A DNA stretch of 6,378 nt from Actinomycetes bacterium (GTDB taxonomy: Bacteria > Planctomycetota > Phycisphaerae > JAACET01). Positions 1 to 5,649 of the stretch are shown in pieces. The notes under the pieces are model-generated. The model saw only the letters and a list, made by a program, of their open reading frames with translations. It was not told the origin of the DNA and ran no database searches. The DNA lies in assembly GCA_030631725.1 (NCBI GenBank), contig DAOVKO010000125.1:1-6378 (forward strand), given 5' to 3'. Made by a program: the position numbers and the translations under genes. How positions within the stretch are numbered: the first letter of the stretch is position 1; each line of letters opens with the position of its first letter.

Positions 1-28
1 TTCCGAAATTGTGCCAGCTCTACTGTGC

Positions 29-943
29 TCATCTTCTATCCTGCCGACGAGATTTACGCCGAACCTGACGGTCGATGCTCCGCCACCAGCTTTTCCACTG
101 GCCCGATGAATCGCCCGAACATTCCAGATAGGCCTTGAGGAACCGCAATCGCGCCGTCCGGCTCATTACAGGCCAGTCTAATGAAGCCCGGGCCAAGCGC
201 CCCAGCGACTTCACCTTTTTGAGATAGCCTCGGCCGTTCGCTCGACAGCCGTCAAGGTCCAGCAGATAAAGGTGTGGCCTTCGCCTCTGGTCGAAGTGAA
301 CGAAAATATTTATACCCTTGAGGTCTCGATGGAAAAAGTGGTGCTCGTGCAGTCGACCAAACAGCCCTGCCAAATCTTTGGTCAAATGGGCCAATTCGTG
401 CCGGCTCAAGTCCTGGGCCTCCTGGCAGACGAATTCCTCCAGGGTCTTGCCCGGCAAAAGACTCTGGGTAATGATGCCGGCGGCCACTCTCAGGCCGGCC
501 AGGCGTTTTTCAAAGACCGCCAGAGGCAAAGCCGTGGGAATCCCCGCCGCCAATAAGGACCAGCCGATCTTCCAGTTCCAACTCGATCGCGTCCGACGCA
601 GCAGACCAATAGCTTTACGCAGCAGGTTGCGCCGGCGAGATTGCTTGCAGAACACCTCGAGCTGAACCCCCCCCAACTCCAGGCGCCGCTGCAGGACGCT
701 GGAGCTGTGCCCGTCCCGCAGCAATTTGGTATCCGGATCGCAGTAGAGCAGTTCTGCCGGGTTGGCCAGGGCTTTTCGCCAATCGGCTGTGCTCACCTCA
801 GGCCAGGCCCGCGGCAATAACCCCCCAGGGTCGCAGTAGCGCAGCAATACCCTTGCCCGCCAACCGCCGCCCAGACGCAAGGTATCCACCACGGCCTGAG
901 TATCGTTTAATTTCTCAGAACCTGCATTCATTAGGATGAACAT
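29..943 (-). CDS. Lipopolysaccharide core kinase, WaaP/KdkA (InaA) family
   Basis: Predicted to transfer phosphate from ATP to a heptose or Kdo sugar of the lipopolysaccharide inner core at the cytoplasmic face of the inner membrane; the exact substrate is not readable here. Counting from a possible TTG start at 967, the catalytic loop HRDLKGINIF lies at residues 213-222 (catalytic Asp215, Lys217, Asn220). The metal-binding segment LYLLDLDG lies at 233-240 (Asp237), and Lys108 in VFCKQS is a candidate ATP-binding lysine. The stretch around 128-150, with GIPTALPLAVFEKR, matches the 'GIPTP.PLA' hinge of this family. Length (about 300 residues) suits the family. The start is uncertain: ATG at 943, ATG at 931 or TTG at 967, none with a good ribosome-binding site; 943 is chosen as the first ATG. 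It is divergent from the methyltransferase gene, about 140 bp away. A general eukaryotic-like protein kinase is less likely because of the short C-lobe and basic tail. Confidence 0.82.
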   Translation of the reverse strand: MFILMNAGSEKLNDTQAVVDTLRLGGGWRARVLLRYCDPGGLLPRAWPEVSTADWRKALANPAELLYCDPDTKLLRDGHSSSVLQRRLELGGVQLEVFCKQSRRRNLLRKAIGLLRRTRSSWNWKIGWSLLAAGIPTALPLAVFEKRLAGLRVAAGIITQSLLPGKTLEEFVCQEAQDLSRHELAHLTKDLAGLFGRLHEHHFFHRDLKGINIFVHFDQRRRPHLYLLDLDGCRANGRGYLKKVKSLGRLARASLDWPVMSRTARLRFLKAYLECSGDSSGQWKSWWRSIDRQVRRKSRRQDRR

Positions 944-1070
944 AACCGATAGGCACAAATCTGGCAAGCCCGGCCAATCTTAGTCTGCAAAATGCTGCTT
1001 TGGCCTTGTAATTCGCCCGGCTGGACGAGAAGATAGCTTGGTAGGTTTAGTATATTCTGTTCTGGTTTGT

Positions 1071-1076
1071 AAAGGA
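1071..1076 (+). promoter_or_regulatory. Ribosome-binding site for the GTG start at 1084
   Basis: AAAGGA ends 7 nt before GTG at 1084. This spacing supports the GTG codon as the start; the conserved DGAMGTEL motif then falls at residues 17-24, as expected for the family. Confidence 0.6.
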
Positions 1077-1083
1077 CTCGGCT

Positions 1084-1968
1084 GTGGCTATCAATCTGAG
1101 CGAGCTTTGTGCTTCCGGGACGGTGCTGACCGATGGGGCTATGGGGACCGAACTTGACGCTCGTGGTCAGCCCGCAGGCCAAGCCCACGAGCTTTGGAAC
1201 GTCGAGAATCCCGAGGCTGTGGGGCAGGTGCATGCCGCCTATGCCCAGGCGGGCTCGCGCGTAGTGCTGACCAATACCCTTCAGGGCAATCCGATTTCAT
1301 TGGCCGGCCACGGCCTGGCCAAGCGCACGGCTGAGCTGAACAAGGCCGCCGTCAACATTGCCGGTGAAGCTGTGGGGCCCGATGTGCTGGTATTCGGTTC
1401 GGTGGGCCCTTCGGGCAAGTTGCTGCTGAGCGGAGACGTCAGCGAAGACGATTTGCTTAGGGCCTTTGCCCAGCAGATTAGAGCTCTGGGCGAGGCCGGC
1501 GCTGCTGCGATTGTCCTGGAGACCTTCGCCGACCCGGACGAGGCGGCTGCTGCCCTTCGGGCTGCTAAAGATAACTGCGATGTGCCGGTGGTGGTGAGCT
1601 TTAGCTTTGCAGCCGGTGCTGATAACGACCGTACAATCATGGGGGCCGATGCCCGCCGCATCGTCGACCAATTGGGCCCGCTGGGCCCGGCGGCCTTTGG
1701 CGCAAATTGCGGCGTTGGGCCGGATTTGGCTGTGGGTTTGGCCCAGCGTTACCGCAAGGTTTGGGCTGGGCCGTTGTGGATCAAGCCCAACGCCGGCGTA
1801 CCCAAATTGATCGAAGGCCAAACGGTTTTTTCTGCCGGGCCCAGCGAATTCGCCCAGCAAATTCCGCCAATCATTGAGGCCGGCGCAGACTTTATCGGCG
1901 GCTGTTGCGGCTCCACGCCGGAGCACATCCGAGCAGTGGCGGAGATGCTCTCAAAGAAAAATAATTAG
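1084..1968 (+). CDS. Homocysteine S-methyltransferase family protein (stand-alone zinc module)
   Basis: Predicted cytosolic enzyme that methylates homocysteine to methionine. The protein is a single homocysteine-binding barrel of 294 residues, as in betaine-homocysteine methyltransferase, MmuM or the first module of MetH. DGAMGTEL is at 17-24, TNTLQGN at 63-69 (the usual form is TNTFGAN or similar), VGPSGKLL at 107-114, and ETF at 146-148. The zinc ligands expected for this family are all present: Cys209 in FGANCG and Cys274-Cys275 in GGCCGS. There is no methylfolate, cobalamin or activation domain, so this is not a whole MetH. The methyl donor cannot be told from sequence: it could be betaine, S-methylmethionine, or a methyl-corrinoid protein encoded elsewhere. 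It starts with GTG, has an AAAGGA ribosome-binding site, and stops with TAG just before a 9-bp repeat tract. It is a single gene, convergent with the next one. Confidence 0.88.
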   Translation: MAINLSELCASGTVLTDGAMGTELDARGQPAGQAHELWNVENPEAVGQVHAAYAQAGSRVVLTNTLQGNPISLAGHGLAKRTAELNKAAVNIAGEAVGPDVLVFGSVGPSGKLLLSGDVSEDDLLRAFAQQIRALGEAGAAAIVLETFADPDEAAAALRAAKDNCDVPVVVSFSFAAGADNDRTIMGADARRIVDQLGPLGPAAFGANCGVGPDLAVGLAQRYRKVWAGPLWIKPNAGVPKLIEGQTVFSAGPSEFAQQIPPIIEAGADFIGGCCGSTPEHIRAVAEMLSKKNN

Positions 1969-1969
1969 C

Positions 1970-1996
1970 CGCAGATTTCACTGATTACACAGATAA
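1970..1996. repeat. Three imperfect tandem 9-bp repeats
   Basis: Right behind the methyltransferase stop lie CGCAGATTT, CACTGATTA and CACAGATAA, three adjoining 9-mers with consensus C-R-C-W-G-A-T-W-W. I recall similar 'CAGATTTCAC.GATTACACAGAT' strings scattered between genes in various environmental bacterial genomes, but cannot confirm that here. No function is known to me. The tract lies in the 61-bp gap between two convergent genes and forms no strong hairpin, so it is not an obvious terminator. Confidence 0.6.
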
Positions 1997-2029
1997 GGAA
2001 AAGGGACAAGGGAAGACCCCAGAAACTAT

Positions 2030-2572
2030 CTATAGCACTTGAAAAATCCTATCCTTGTCGGAAGAGATAATCCAAATACCCTTGTCATATGGATTACGCT
2101 TAGAATCTAAGAACATACGGATTTGCTCAGAAACGTGGCTCCAGTCCCAATCAAGTGGGGATGTGTCACGGATCACAAGGGCAGTATTCGGGCCATAATC
2201 CTTATCTAGCTTCTTCCGGATTCTTTCCTTGATCATTTCAAGCACGTTGCCTTGCAAACAGCTGACACGGTCAAAAATGCTTTCTTCGCCTTGCCTGACT
2301 GCTTCGAGATGACGCTTCAATGACTCAAGGTCTCTAGCATCCGACCGACCAAGAGCAGCCTGGATATCGCCCGGACGGTCTTCTGTAAGGGTGATTTCAA
2401 GCCGCAGCTCTCGTGCACTTCTGTCCAAGCAGATAAATTCCGGAGCATCAGAATGCTCGACAATCTCGTAAGAAGAATCCATTTGAGCGTTATAGAGTTT
2501 GAGAAAACCCCCTGCTGTTGCACGTTCTATGGCTTCCTTTTCGTTCAACGCATCCTTTCTTCTTTCTCCCAT
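2030..2572 (-). CDS. Orphan 180-residue protein, possibly a divergent PD-(D/E)XK nuclease-fold protein
   Basis: I do not recognise a named family. The protein is soluble, with no signal peptide or membrane segment. Residues 36-63 read as two strands in the style of a restriction-endonuclease core: SDAPEFICLD (41-50), then a turn, then LRLEITLTED (56-65). Many uncharacterised nuclease-like proteins have 'PDF...(V/I)E(V/I)T' here; in this protein the first acidic motif is P-E (Glu45) and the second is Glu59-Ile-Thr61, with Thr in place of the usual Lys. A charged helical part follows (about 77-126, with KERIRKKLDKDYG at 115-127), then a strand (NTALVIRD, 129-136) and a C-terminal strand (GIWIISSDKDRIFQVL). 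The ATG start is supported by GGGAG 6 nt upstream. Base composition is visibly more AT-rich than the methyltransferase and kinase genes, which fits acquisition by transfer. It has no partner gene, so methylase- or toxin-linked roles are unsupported. The fold call is an inference. Confidence 0.6.
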   Translation of the reverse strand: MGERRKDALNEKEAIERATAGGFLKLYNAQMDSSYEIVEHSDAPEFICLDRSARELRLEITLTEDRPGDIQAALGRSDARDLESLKRHLEAVRQGEESIFDRVSCLQGNVLEMIKERIRKKLDKDYGPNTALVIRDTSPLDWDWSHVSEQIRMFLDSKRNPYDKGIWIISSDKDRIFQVL

Positions 2573-2578
2573 TTGGTT

Positions 2579-2583
2579 CTCCC
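2579..2583 (-). promoter_or_regulatory. Ribosome-binding site of the orphan gene
   Basis: On the minus strand GGGAG sits 6 nt before the ATG at 2572. It is one of the clearer ribosome-binding sites in the window and settles the start. It lies in a 10-bp direct repeat (2564-2573 and 2577-2586, 13 bp apart) that also makes an upstream, out-of-frame ATG at 2585 opening a 13-codon frame that overlaps the gene start. Confidence 0.55.
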
Positions 2584-2639
2584 ATTCATGATGAGCAGAA
2601 GTTAATCAAATTCCTTCCTTTTTGCACGGCTATAGTCGT

Positions 2640-2905
2640 TCCTCCAGGGGGCTTTTAGTCCGGCGGCGGTTGTAGCTCTTTCTGCCCTTTTTGGTTGAGT
2701 GGGGCTTTTGGACCGGGCTGCGCGGCCAGCTCCGCCGGGGGAACAAAGATTTCTTTCGCTTTCTGGCAGGGGACATTTTTGAGCCTTTGTGCTGTGAGGT
2801 CCCTAATCGCGCCTTGTTGTAGGCTTGAGGCCCGAGACTTGAGTGGTTCCCAGCCTACGTTTTTCTGCGCCTCAAGCCGCAAGTCTCAGGTCTCAGGCCT
2901 TCCTT
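2640..2905. other. Gene-free stretch with nested short inverted repeats
   Basis: Between the orphan gene and the tRNA promoter no frame resembles a protein; the best minus-strand frame (2655-2882) is proline- and glutamine-rich and matches nothing I know. The right part holds several exact short inverted repeats: GTAGGCT (2819-2825) with AGCCTAC (2852-2858), GGCTTGAG (2822-2829) with CTCAAGCC (2871-2878), and GAGACTTG (2834-2841) with CAAGTCTC (2880-2887). The arms overlap, so only some can pair at once. CTCAGG is also repeated in tandem at 2885-2896. This may be a dispersed intergenic repeat or a small non-coding element; nothing shows that it is transcribed. Confidence 0.45.
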
Positions 2906-2911
2906 TATTAC

Positions 2912-2940
2912 TTGACAGAAAACGCTATTTAGCCTAATCT
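2912..2940 (+). promoter_or_regulatory. Near-consensus sigma-70 promoter of tRNA-Leu
   Basis: TTGACA at 2912-2917 is a perfect -35 box. Exactly 17 nt later TAATCT at 2935-2940 matches the -10 consensus at four of six positions, including the key second A and final T. Transcription would start near 2946-2948, about 42 nt before the mature tRNA 5' end. No other gene lies downstream on this strand, so the tRNA is the evident target. Confidence 0.75.
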
Positions 2941-2958
2941 GCCTGTACAAAAATGCAA

Positions 2959-2980
2959 GAACTGTCCAGCCGGACAGTTC
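2959..2980 (+). promoter_or_regulatory. Perfect 9-bp hairpin or palindrome in the tRNA leader
   Basis: GAACTGTCC (2959-2967), loop AGCC, GGACAGTTC (2972-2980). All nine pairs are Watson-Crick. It lies about 12 nt after the predicted transcription start and ends 8 nt before the first base of tRNA-Leu, so it would be part of the precursor RNA. There is no T-run behind it, so it is not a standard terminator. It may guide 5' processing of the precursor, or be a DNA operator for a dimeric repressor just below the promoter. Confidence 0.65.
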
Positions 2981-2988
2981 CGGCCAAA

Positions 2989-3076
2989 GCCCGGGTGGCG
3001 GAATAGGCAGACGCGCTAGCTTGAGGTGCTAGTCCCCAAAATACCGGGGGTGCTGGTTCGAATCCAGTCCCGGGCA
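2989..3076 (+). tRNA. tRNA-Leu, anticodon GAG
   Basis: A complete class II tRNA of 88 nt. The acceptor stem GCCCGGG (2989-2995) pairs fully with CCCGGGC (3069-3075), with discriminator A at 3076. The anticodon stem CTAGC (3016-3020) pairs with GCTAG (3028-3032) around loop TTGAGGT, giving anticodon GAG (3023-3025), which reads CUC and CUU leucine codons. The long variable arm (CCCC...GGGG, about 3034-3051) is typical of leucine tRNA, and the T loop is TTCGAAT. CCA is not encoded (TGT follows), so the 3' end must be completed by the CCA-adding enzyme. It has its own promoter and stands alone rather than in a tRNA cluster. Confidence 0.96.
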
Positions 3077-3234
3077 TGTTTTTATAACTACTTCAATATC
3101 AATTGCTTATAAATTTCTCGAAATCCCAAAAACACTTATTTTTGCATTTATTGTCGACACTTTGACTATACCTTTTTACAACACGAAGACCATCTTGAAA
3201 AGGAAAAGATAGTGTCCCGCCCTAGTACTCCGTC
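3077..3234. other. AT-rich intergenic stretch behind the tRNA
   Basis: Base composition drops sharply to AT-rich right at the tRNA 3' end. An inverted repeat TTTATAA (3081-3087) and TTATAAA (3107-3113) lies 4 nt past the discriminator base and could serve as a weak 3' hairpin. No open frame of note, no terminator with a T-run, and no integrase gene is seen. A sudden shift of composition at a tRNA 3' end is typical of integration sites, but there is no second copy of the tRNA end in the window. Confidence 0.4.
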
Positions 3235-3491
3235 AATCTTATAATTAGGAACTCCTGAATTGGGGATACAATCGCTTGAGTTTGATCCGTGCGTCGTCGG
3301 TGCGGAGTCGCCAATCGACTTTCTGTTCTTCGCGATTTCGTCGCTCAGCCCAGGCTCGACAATGGCATGGATTACCCGACGGCGCAATGTTTCTTGGGCC
3401 GCGGGCGAAAGTCTTCGACCATCTTGTGCTGTGTTCATACAGGATCATAGAGCATAACCCGACCGAAAGTTCAATAAATTATGCTCCGATT
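3235..3491 (-). pseudogene. Gutted IS630-type transposase relic
   Basis: Reading from an ATG at 3438 on the minus strand, the first ~35 residues (RRLSPAAQETLRRRVIHAI, then EPGLS) resemble the N-terminus of IS630-family transposases ('R.LSPEAQEALRRR...GLSQ.EAA'). About 110 bp in, a second minus frame takes over with VDWRLRTDDARIKLKRLYPQ and a stop at 3245-3247; that resembles the C-terminal tail of the same family ('DW.FTT.DARIKLK.LYP'). The catalytic DDE core, normally over 200 residues, is missing, and the two ends lie in different frames. So a large internal deletion has left a dead, MITE-sized remnant. Possible worn terminal repeats are AATC-ATAATT-GAACT words at 3235-3253 and, inverted, at 3468-3491, with different spacing. 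The family call rests on remembered motifs. Confidence 0.55.
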
Positions 3492-3667
3492 AGTAAAACT
3501 GTTCTCTGGCCGGTTCCATCTGTGGCTCTGTTTTGCGCTGCCAGAGATTTTATCGGATGCACGAGACCCTCCGCCTACAAGGACGTTAACCTCGTCGTCG
3601 ACATAGTCCACAACGCTGGCCTATCAAAAAAAGTCGCCCGTTGCCGCCCCCTTGGCGTAATCAAAGG
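3492..3667. other. Intergenic stretch without a recognisable gene
   Basis: Between the transposase relic and the end of the membrane-protein gene no frame on either strand gives a recognisable protein. A 48-codon minus-strand frame and the end of a longer plus-strand frame cross it but have no start site, motif or family resemblance. I see no terminator hairpin for the operon that ends at 3668. Confidence 0.4.
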
Positions 3668-4822
3668 CTAATCGCTTCGCATATCTGGCATTTTACGAAG
3701 CCAACAGTATGCTTCCACGTGATATAGGTTCTTTTCAGTAGTGGGTTTCATCAGCATTCTGGCGGTAACATGTCTGAATTTCTTGTCTGGCCAATGCTTG
3801 CTATTTCCAACACCAACCTTGAATACCTTACTTGGTTTCCACGGCATATTTAGGCATATCCCTCGCCTAAACCCTTCTGTAGTAATTACAGCGGCGTCCA
3901 ATACTTTTAGTCTGCCGATATTTTCAAATTCCTTCTCATACAAACGTATTGCCAGGGCCTTGACGCCAGGCGAAGCGGAGATATCAATTACGACTTCTTC
4001 GCCACCCAATACCACGTCGTCTTCACCTTGGGCTGGTCGTTCTTTAGCTTCAAAAAACTCCGCTGGTTTTTCCGGAGCCTCATAGTCAAGAATATATAGA
4101 TCGTAAGCATTTTCTTGGTCCTTGCGATAGACCTTTATCTGAATAGGCAATAAGGAGTTTCGACCCACCGTAATAGATACACTTTCCGCCCATGGTTGTA
4201 TGCTCTCACCGGGATCAAGTTTATATACCAGAAAATCTTCCCCTACATGGATTGGTGTATTTCCAAGAAATTCCTCCTTGTCAAAGTCAAACCAGCCTAG
4301 AACCATCTTTTCAAGGAAGTTGTGGCCTGTAATCTCTACGATTTTGGATGGGTCTTGGCGTATCTGGAATCCGTCACGATCAAATACGGTTAGTATATTC
4401 CCGTCGTCAACGTATTCGGTCCCATCGGACTTTATACCCACTACTTTGCCCTGAGAATGCCAGCCTTCGAGACTGACTCTAAGACCACTAGTTCGGCGCT
4501 TGATTTCATAGAAATGTACGTAATTTACTTGCTTGATCCGTTGGGCCACACTACCCCAGGCAACGTTTGTCCCGCCATTGCCGCCCGTCAGCCAAGCGAA
4601 TAGGCTAACGACGCCGATTACTACTGCAGCCGCAGCGGCTGTGCGAAGCAAAGGAAGCCGATGCCACAGACGCGGAGTGGGCTTCCCATCAGATATATCG
4701 GCCAGGAGCTTGGCCTGAAGTTCGGCCCGAGCTTGTGGGGCCGGCATCTGCCGAAGTTCTGCCTCCAAGGCCTCCAGGGAAAGCTCATTGCGCTCAAAAT
4801 TCTCATTCTTTTTCGTTTCCAT
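3668..4822 (-). CDS. Single-pass membrane protein, probable anti-sigma factor or sensor of the ECF sigma factor
   Basis: The second gene of the sigma operon encodes 384 residues. The first ~58 are cytosolic, charged and helical (LEALEAELRQMPAPQARAEL at 16-35). A membrane span follows at about 61-79 (TAAAAAVVIGVVSLFAWLT), then about 300 residues outside the cytoplasm. From about 88 the sequence alternates strands (VAQRIKQVNYVHFYEIKRR, then DGNILTVFDRDGFQI at 140-154) in the manner of LolA/RseB-like folds, which begin with a helix and form a curved sheet; this is a fold guess. Residues 270-380 look like a separate beta-rich domain. I do not see a zinc-binding HxxxCxxC anti-sigma motif. The position 2 nt after the sigma stop and the topology suggest that the N-terminus holds the sigma factor and the outer part senses an envelope signal. 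An accessory membrane protein regulated by the sigma factor is the alternative. Confidence 0.65.
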   Translation of the reverse strand: METKKNENFERNELSLEALEAELRQMPAPQARAELQAKLLADISDGKPTPRLWHRLPLLRTAAAAAVVIGVVSLFAWLTGGNGGTNVAWGSVAQRIKQVNYVHFYEIKRRTSGLRVSLEGWHSQGKVVGIKSDGTEYVDDGNILTVFDRDGFQIRQDPSKIVEITGHNFLEKMVLGWFDFDKEEFLGNTPIHVGEDFLVYKLDPGESIQPWAESVSITVGRNSLLPIQIKVYRKDQENAYDLYILDYEAPEKPAEFFEAKERPAQGEDDVVLGGEEVVIDISASPGVKALAIRLYEKEFENIGRLKVLDAAVITTEGFRRGICLNMPWKPSKVFKVGVGNSKHWPDKKFRHVTARMLMKPTTEKNLYHVEAYCWLRKMPDMRSD

Positions 4823-4824
4823 TG

Positions 4825-5376
4825 CTAAACCCTCCCATCAAGAGTTACCTTCAATCGTCCAAGGGCCTGGCTCGTCCGCCACTTGACCGTCCCCACCGGC
4901 TCATCCAGAACCGTCCCCATCTGCCTGAAGCTGAGCCCCTGAAAATAGTGCAGCACAATAACCTCCCGATCCGCCGGCTCCAACTCCCCCACAGCCGCGT
5001 AAACACGGCCGGAACGCTCCCTAGCTATCACTTCGTCCAGCGGATTCCGAACACTTCTCGTTCTGCCATTGCTGTGCCGCAGCTGCTCTGCTACTGCCTG
5101 CCCACGTTTGCTGCGGCGTTTGAAATCGATGAACTTCCCGTAGGCTATTCTGTGCAGCCAAGTCCCAATCGATGCCCGCCCCCGAAAGCTGCTAATACTT
5201 GCCCATGCCGCCGCGAACGTCTCCTGGGTCAGGTCTTCTGCCGCACTCATTTCACCGCTAAGATGAAGCAAGAAGCCGTAAATCCGCCCATAATGTCTCC
5301 GCACAACCTCTGCGCAGGCCTCTCGGCTTCCTGTACGAATCGCTTTTAGCAGCTGCCGTTCCTGTCGTAGCGCCAT
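4825..5376 (-). CDS. ECF-type RNA polymerase sigma-70 family sigma factor
   Basis: A 183-residue sigma factor with regions 2 and 4 only. Region 2 covers about 24-88: core-binding and -10 motifs include AAEDLTQETFAAAW (45-58), FRGRASIGTWLHRIAYGKFIDFKRR (64-88). Region 4 covers about 131-177: LEPADREVIVLHYFQGLSFRQMG, then the helix-turn-helix VLDEPVGTVKWRTSQALGRLK (156-176), which binds the -35 element. A basic, serine-rich linker (about 89-112) joins them. It directs RNA polymerase to a small regulon, usually after release from an anti-sigma factor; the membrane protein encoded 2 nt downstream is the natural candidate. The ATG at 5376 is preceded only by a weak purine run (AAAG), so initiation may be inefficient compared with its partner, which has GGGAGGG. 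No clear autoregulated promoter is visible in the 273-bp gap upstream. Confidence 0.93.
   Translation of the reverse strand: MALRQERQLLKAIRTGSREACAEVVRRHYGRIYGFLLHLSGEMSAAEDLTQETFAAAWASISSFRGRASIGTWLHRIAYGKFIDFKRRSKRGQAVAEQLRHSNGRTRSVRNPLDEVIARERSGRVYAAVGELEPADREVIVLHYFQGLSFRQMGTVLDEPVGTVKWRTSQALGRLKVTLDGRV
4830..4836 (-). promoter_or_regulatory. Strong ribosome-binding site inside the end of the sigma gene
   Basis: GGGAGGG on the minus strand lies 7 nt before the ATG at 4822 and overlaps the Gly and Arg codons at the end of the sigma gene. The sigma stop TAG (4827-4825) is only 2 nt from the next ATG. This arrangement favours translational coupling of the two proteins. The sigma gene itself lacks a comparable site. 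Confidence 0.65.
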
Positions 5377-5649
5377 CTTTGCCGCAATCAGTCGGGCCCT
5401 AAACCATTCTTTGCCCCCATCTTTTAGACGAACGAGAGTATAAAGGTGTTGGCCAAAAAATAGAAGATTCCGGCCTTTGCCCCCCGCGCATGGTTAGCCC
5501 CAACTGAACCCGCCTCAGCCAAACCGAGGACTATATGTACTGATTTCCTGGCCCTGGGAGTCATACAGTGCACGTCGAGGCACCGACCTACGGGGCTAGA
5601 CACTCCCCCCTTTTGCCCAGGGACATCTACGACGACAGCCCGCAGTTAT

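Noticed and set aside
1034..1056. TATATT at 1051-1056 as the -10 box of the methyltransferase gene
   Set aside because: There is no -35 match at normal spacing; the site is possible but not distinct from chance.
1297..1926. A 209-codon minus-strand frame opposite the methyltransferase gene
   Set aside because: It mirrors the codon pattern of a gene with clear zinc and substrate motifs on the other strand.
1970..1996. The 9-bp repeat tract as the start of a CRISPR array
   Set aside because: Units are too short, adjoin without spacers, and no cas gene is present.
2655..2882. A 75-codon minus-strand frame rich in Pro, Gln and Lys upstream of the tRNA promoter
   Set aside because: It starts inside the inverted-repeat block, has no ribosome-binding site or recognisable motif, and a plus-strand frame covers the same bases equally well.
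3276..3671. A 131-codon plus-strand frame from the transposase relic to the end of the membrane-protein gene
   Set aside because: It runs antisense through the relic, shows no motif, and its composition (many Arg, Ser, Cys, Pro) is typical of a chance frame.
4735..5349. A 204-codon plus-strand frame opposite the sigma gene
   Set aside because: It is antisense to a well-supported ECF sigma gene and is rich in Pro, Arg and Cys with no family resemblance.
5437..5471. TATACT (minus strand) with GGAATC about 23 nt upstream as a promoter of the sigma gene
   Set aside because: The -10-like word has no acceptable -35 box at 16-18 nt, and the GGAATC spacing does not fit an ECF-type promoter.
5552..5622. 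CCCTGGG and CCCAGGG inverted copies between the sigma gene and the partial gene, as a terminator
   Set aside because: The arms are 7 bp and separated by nearly 60 nt, with no T-run behind either arm on the relevant strand.
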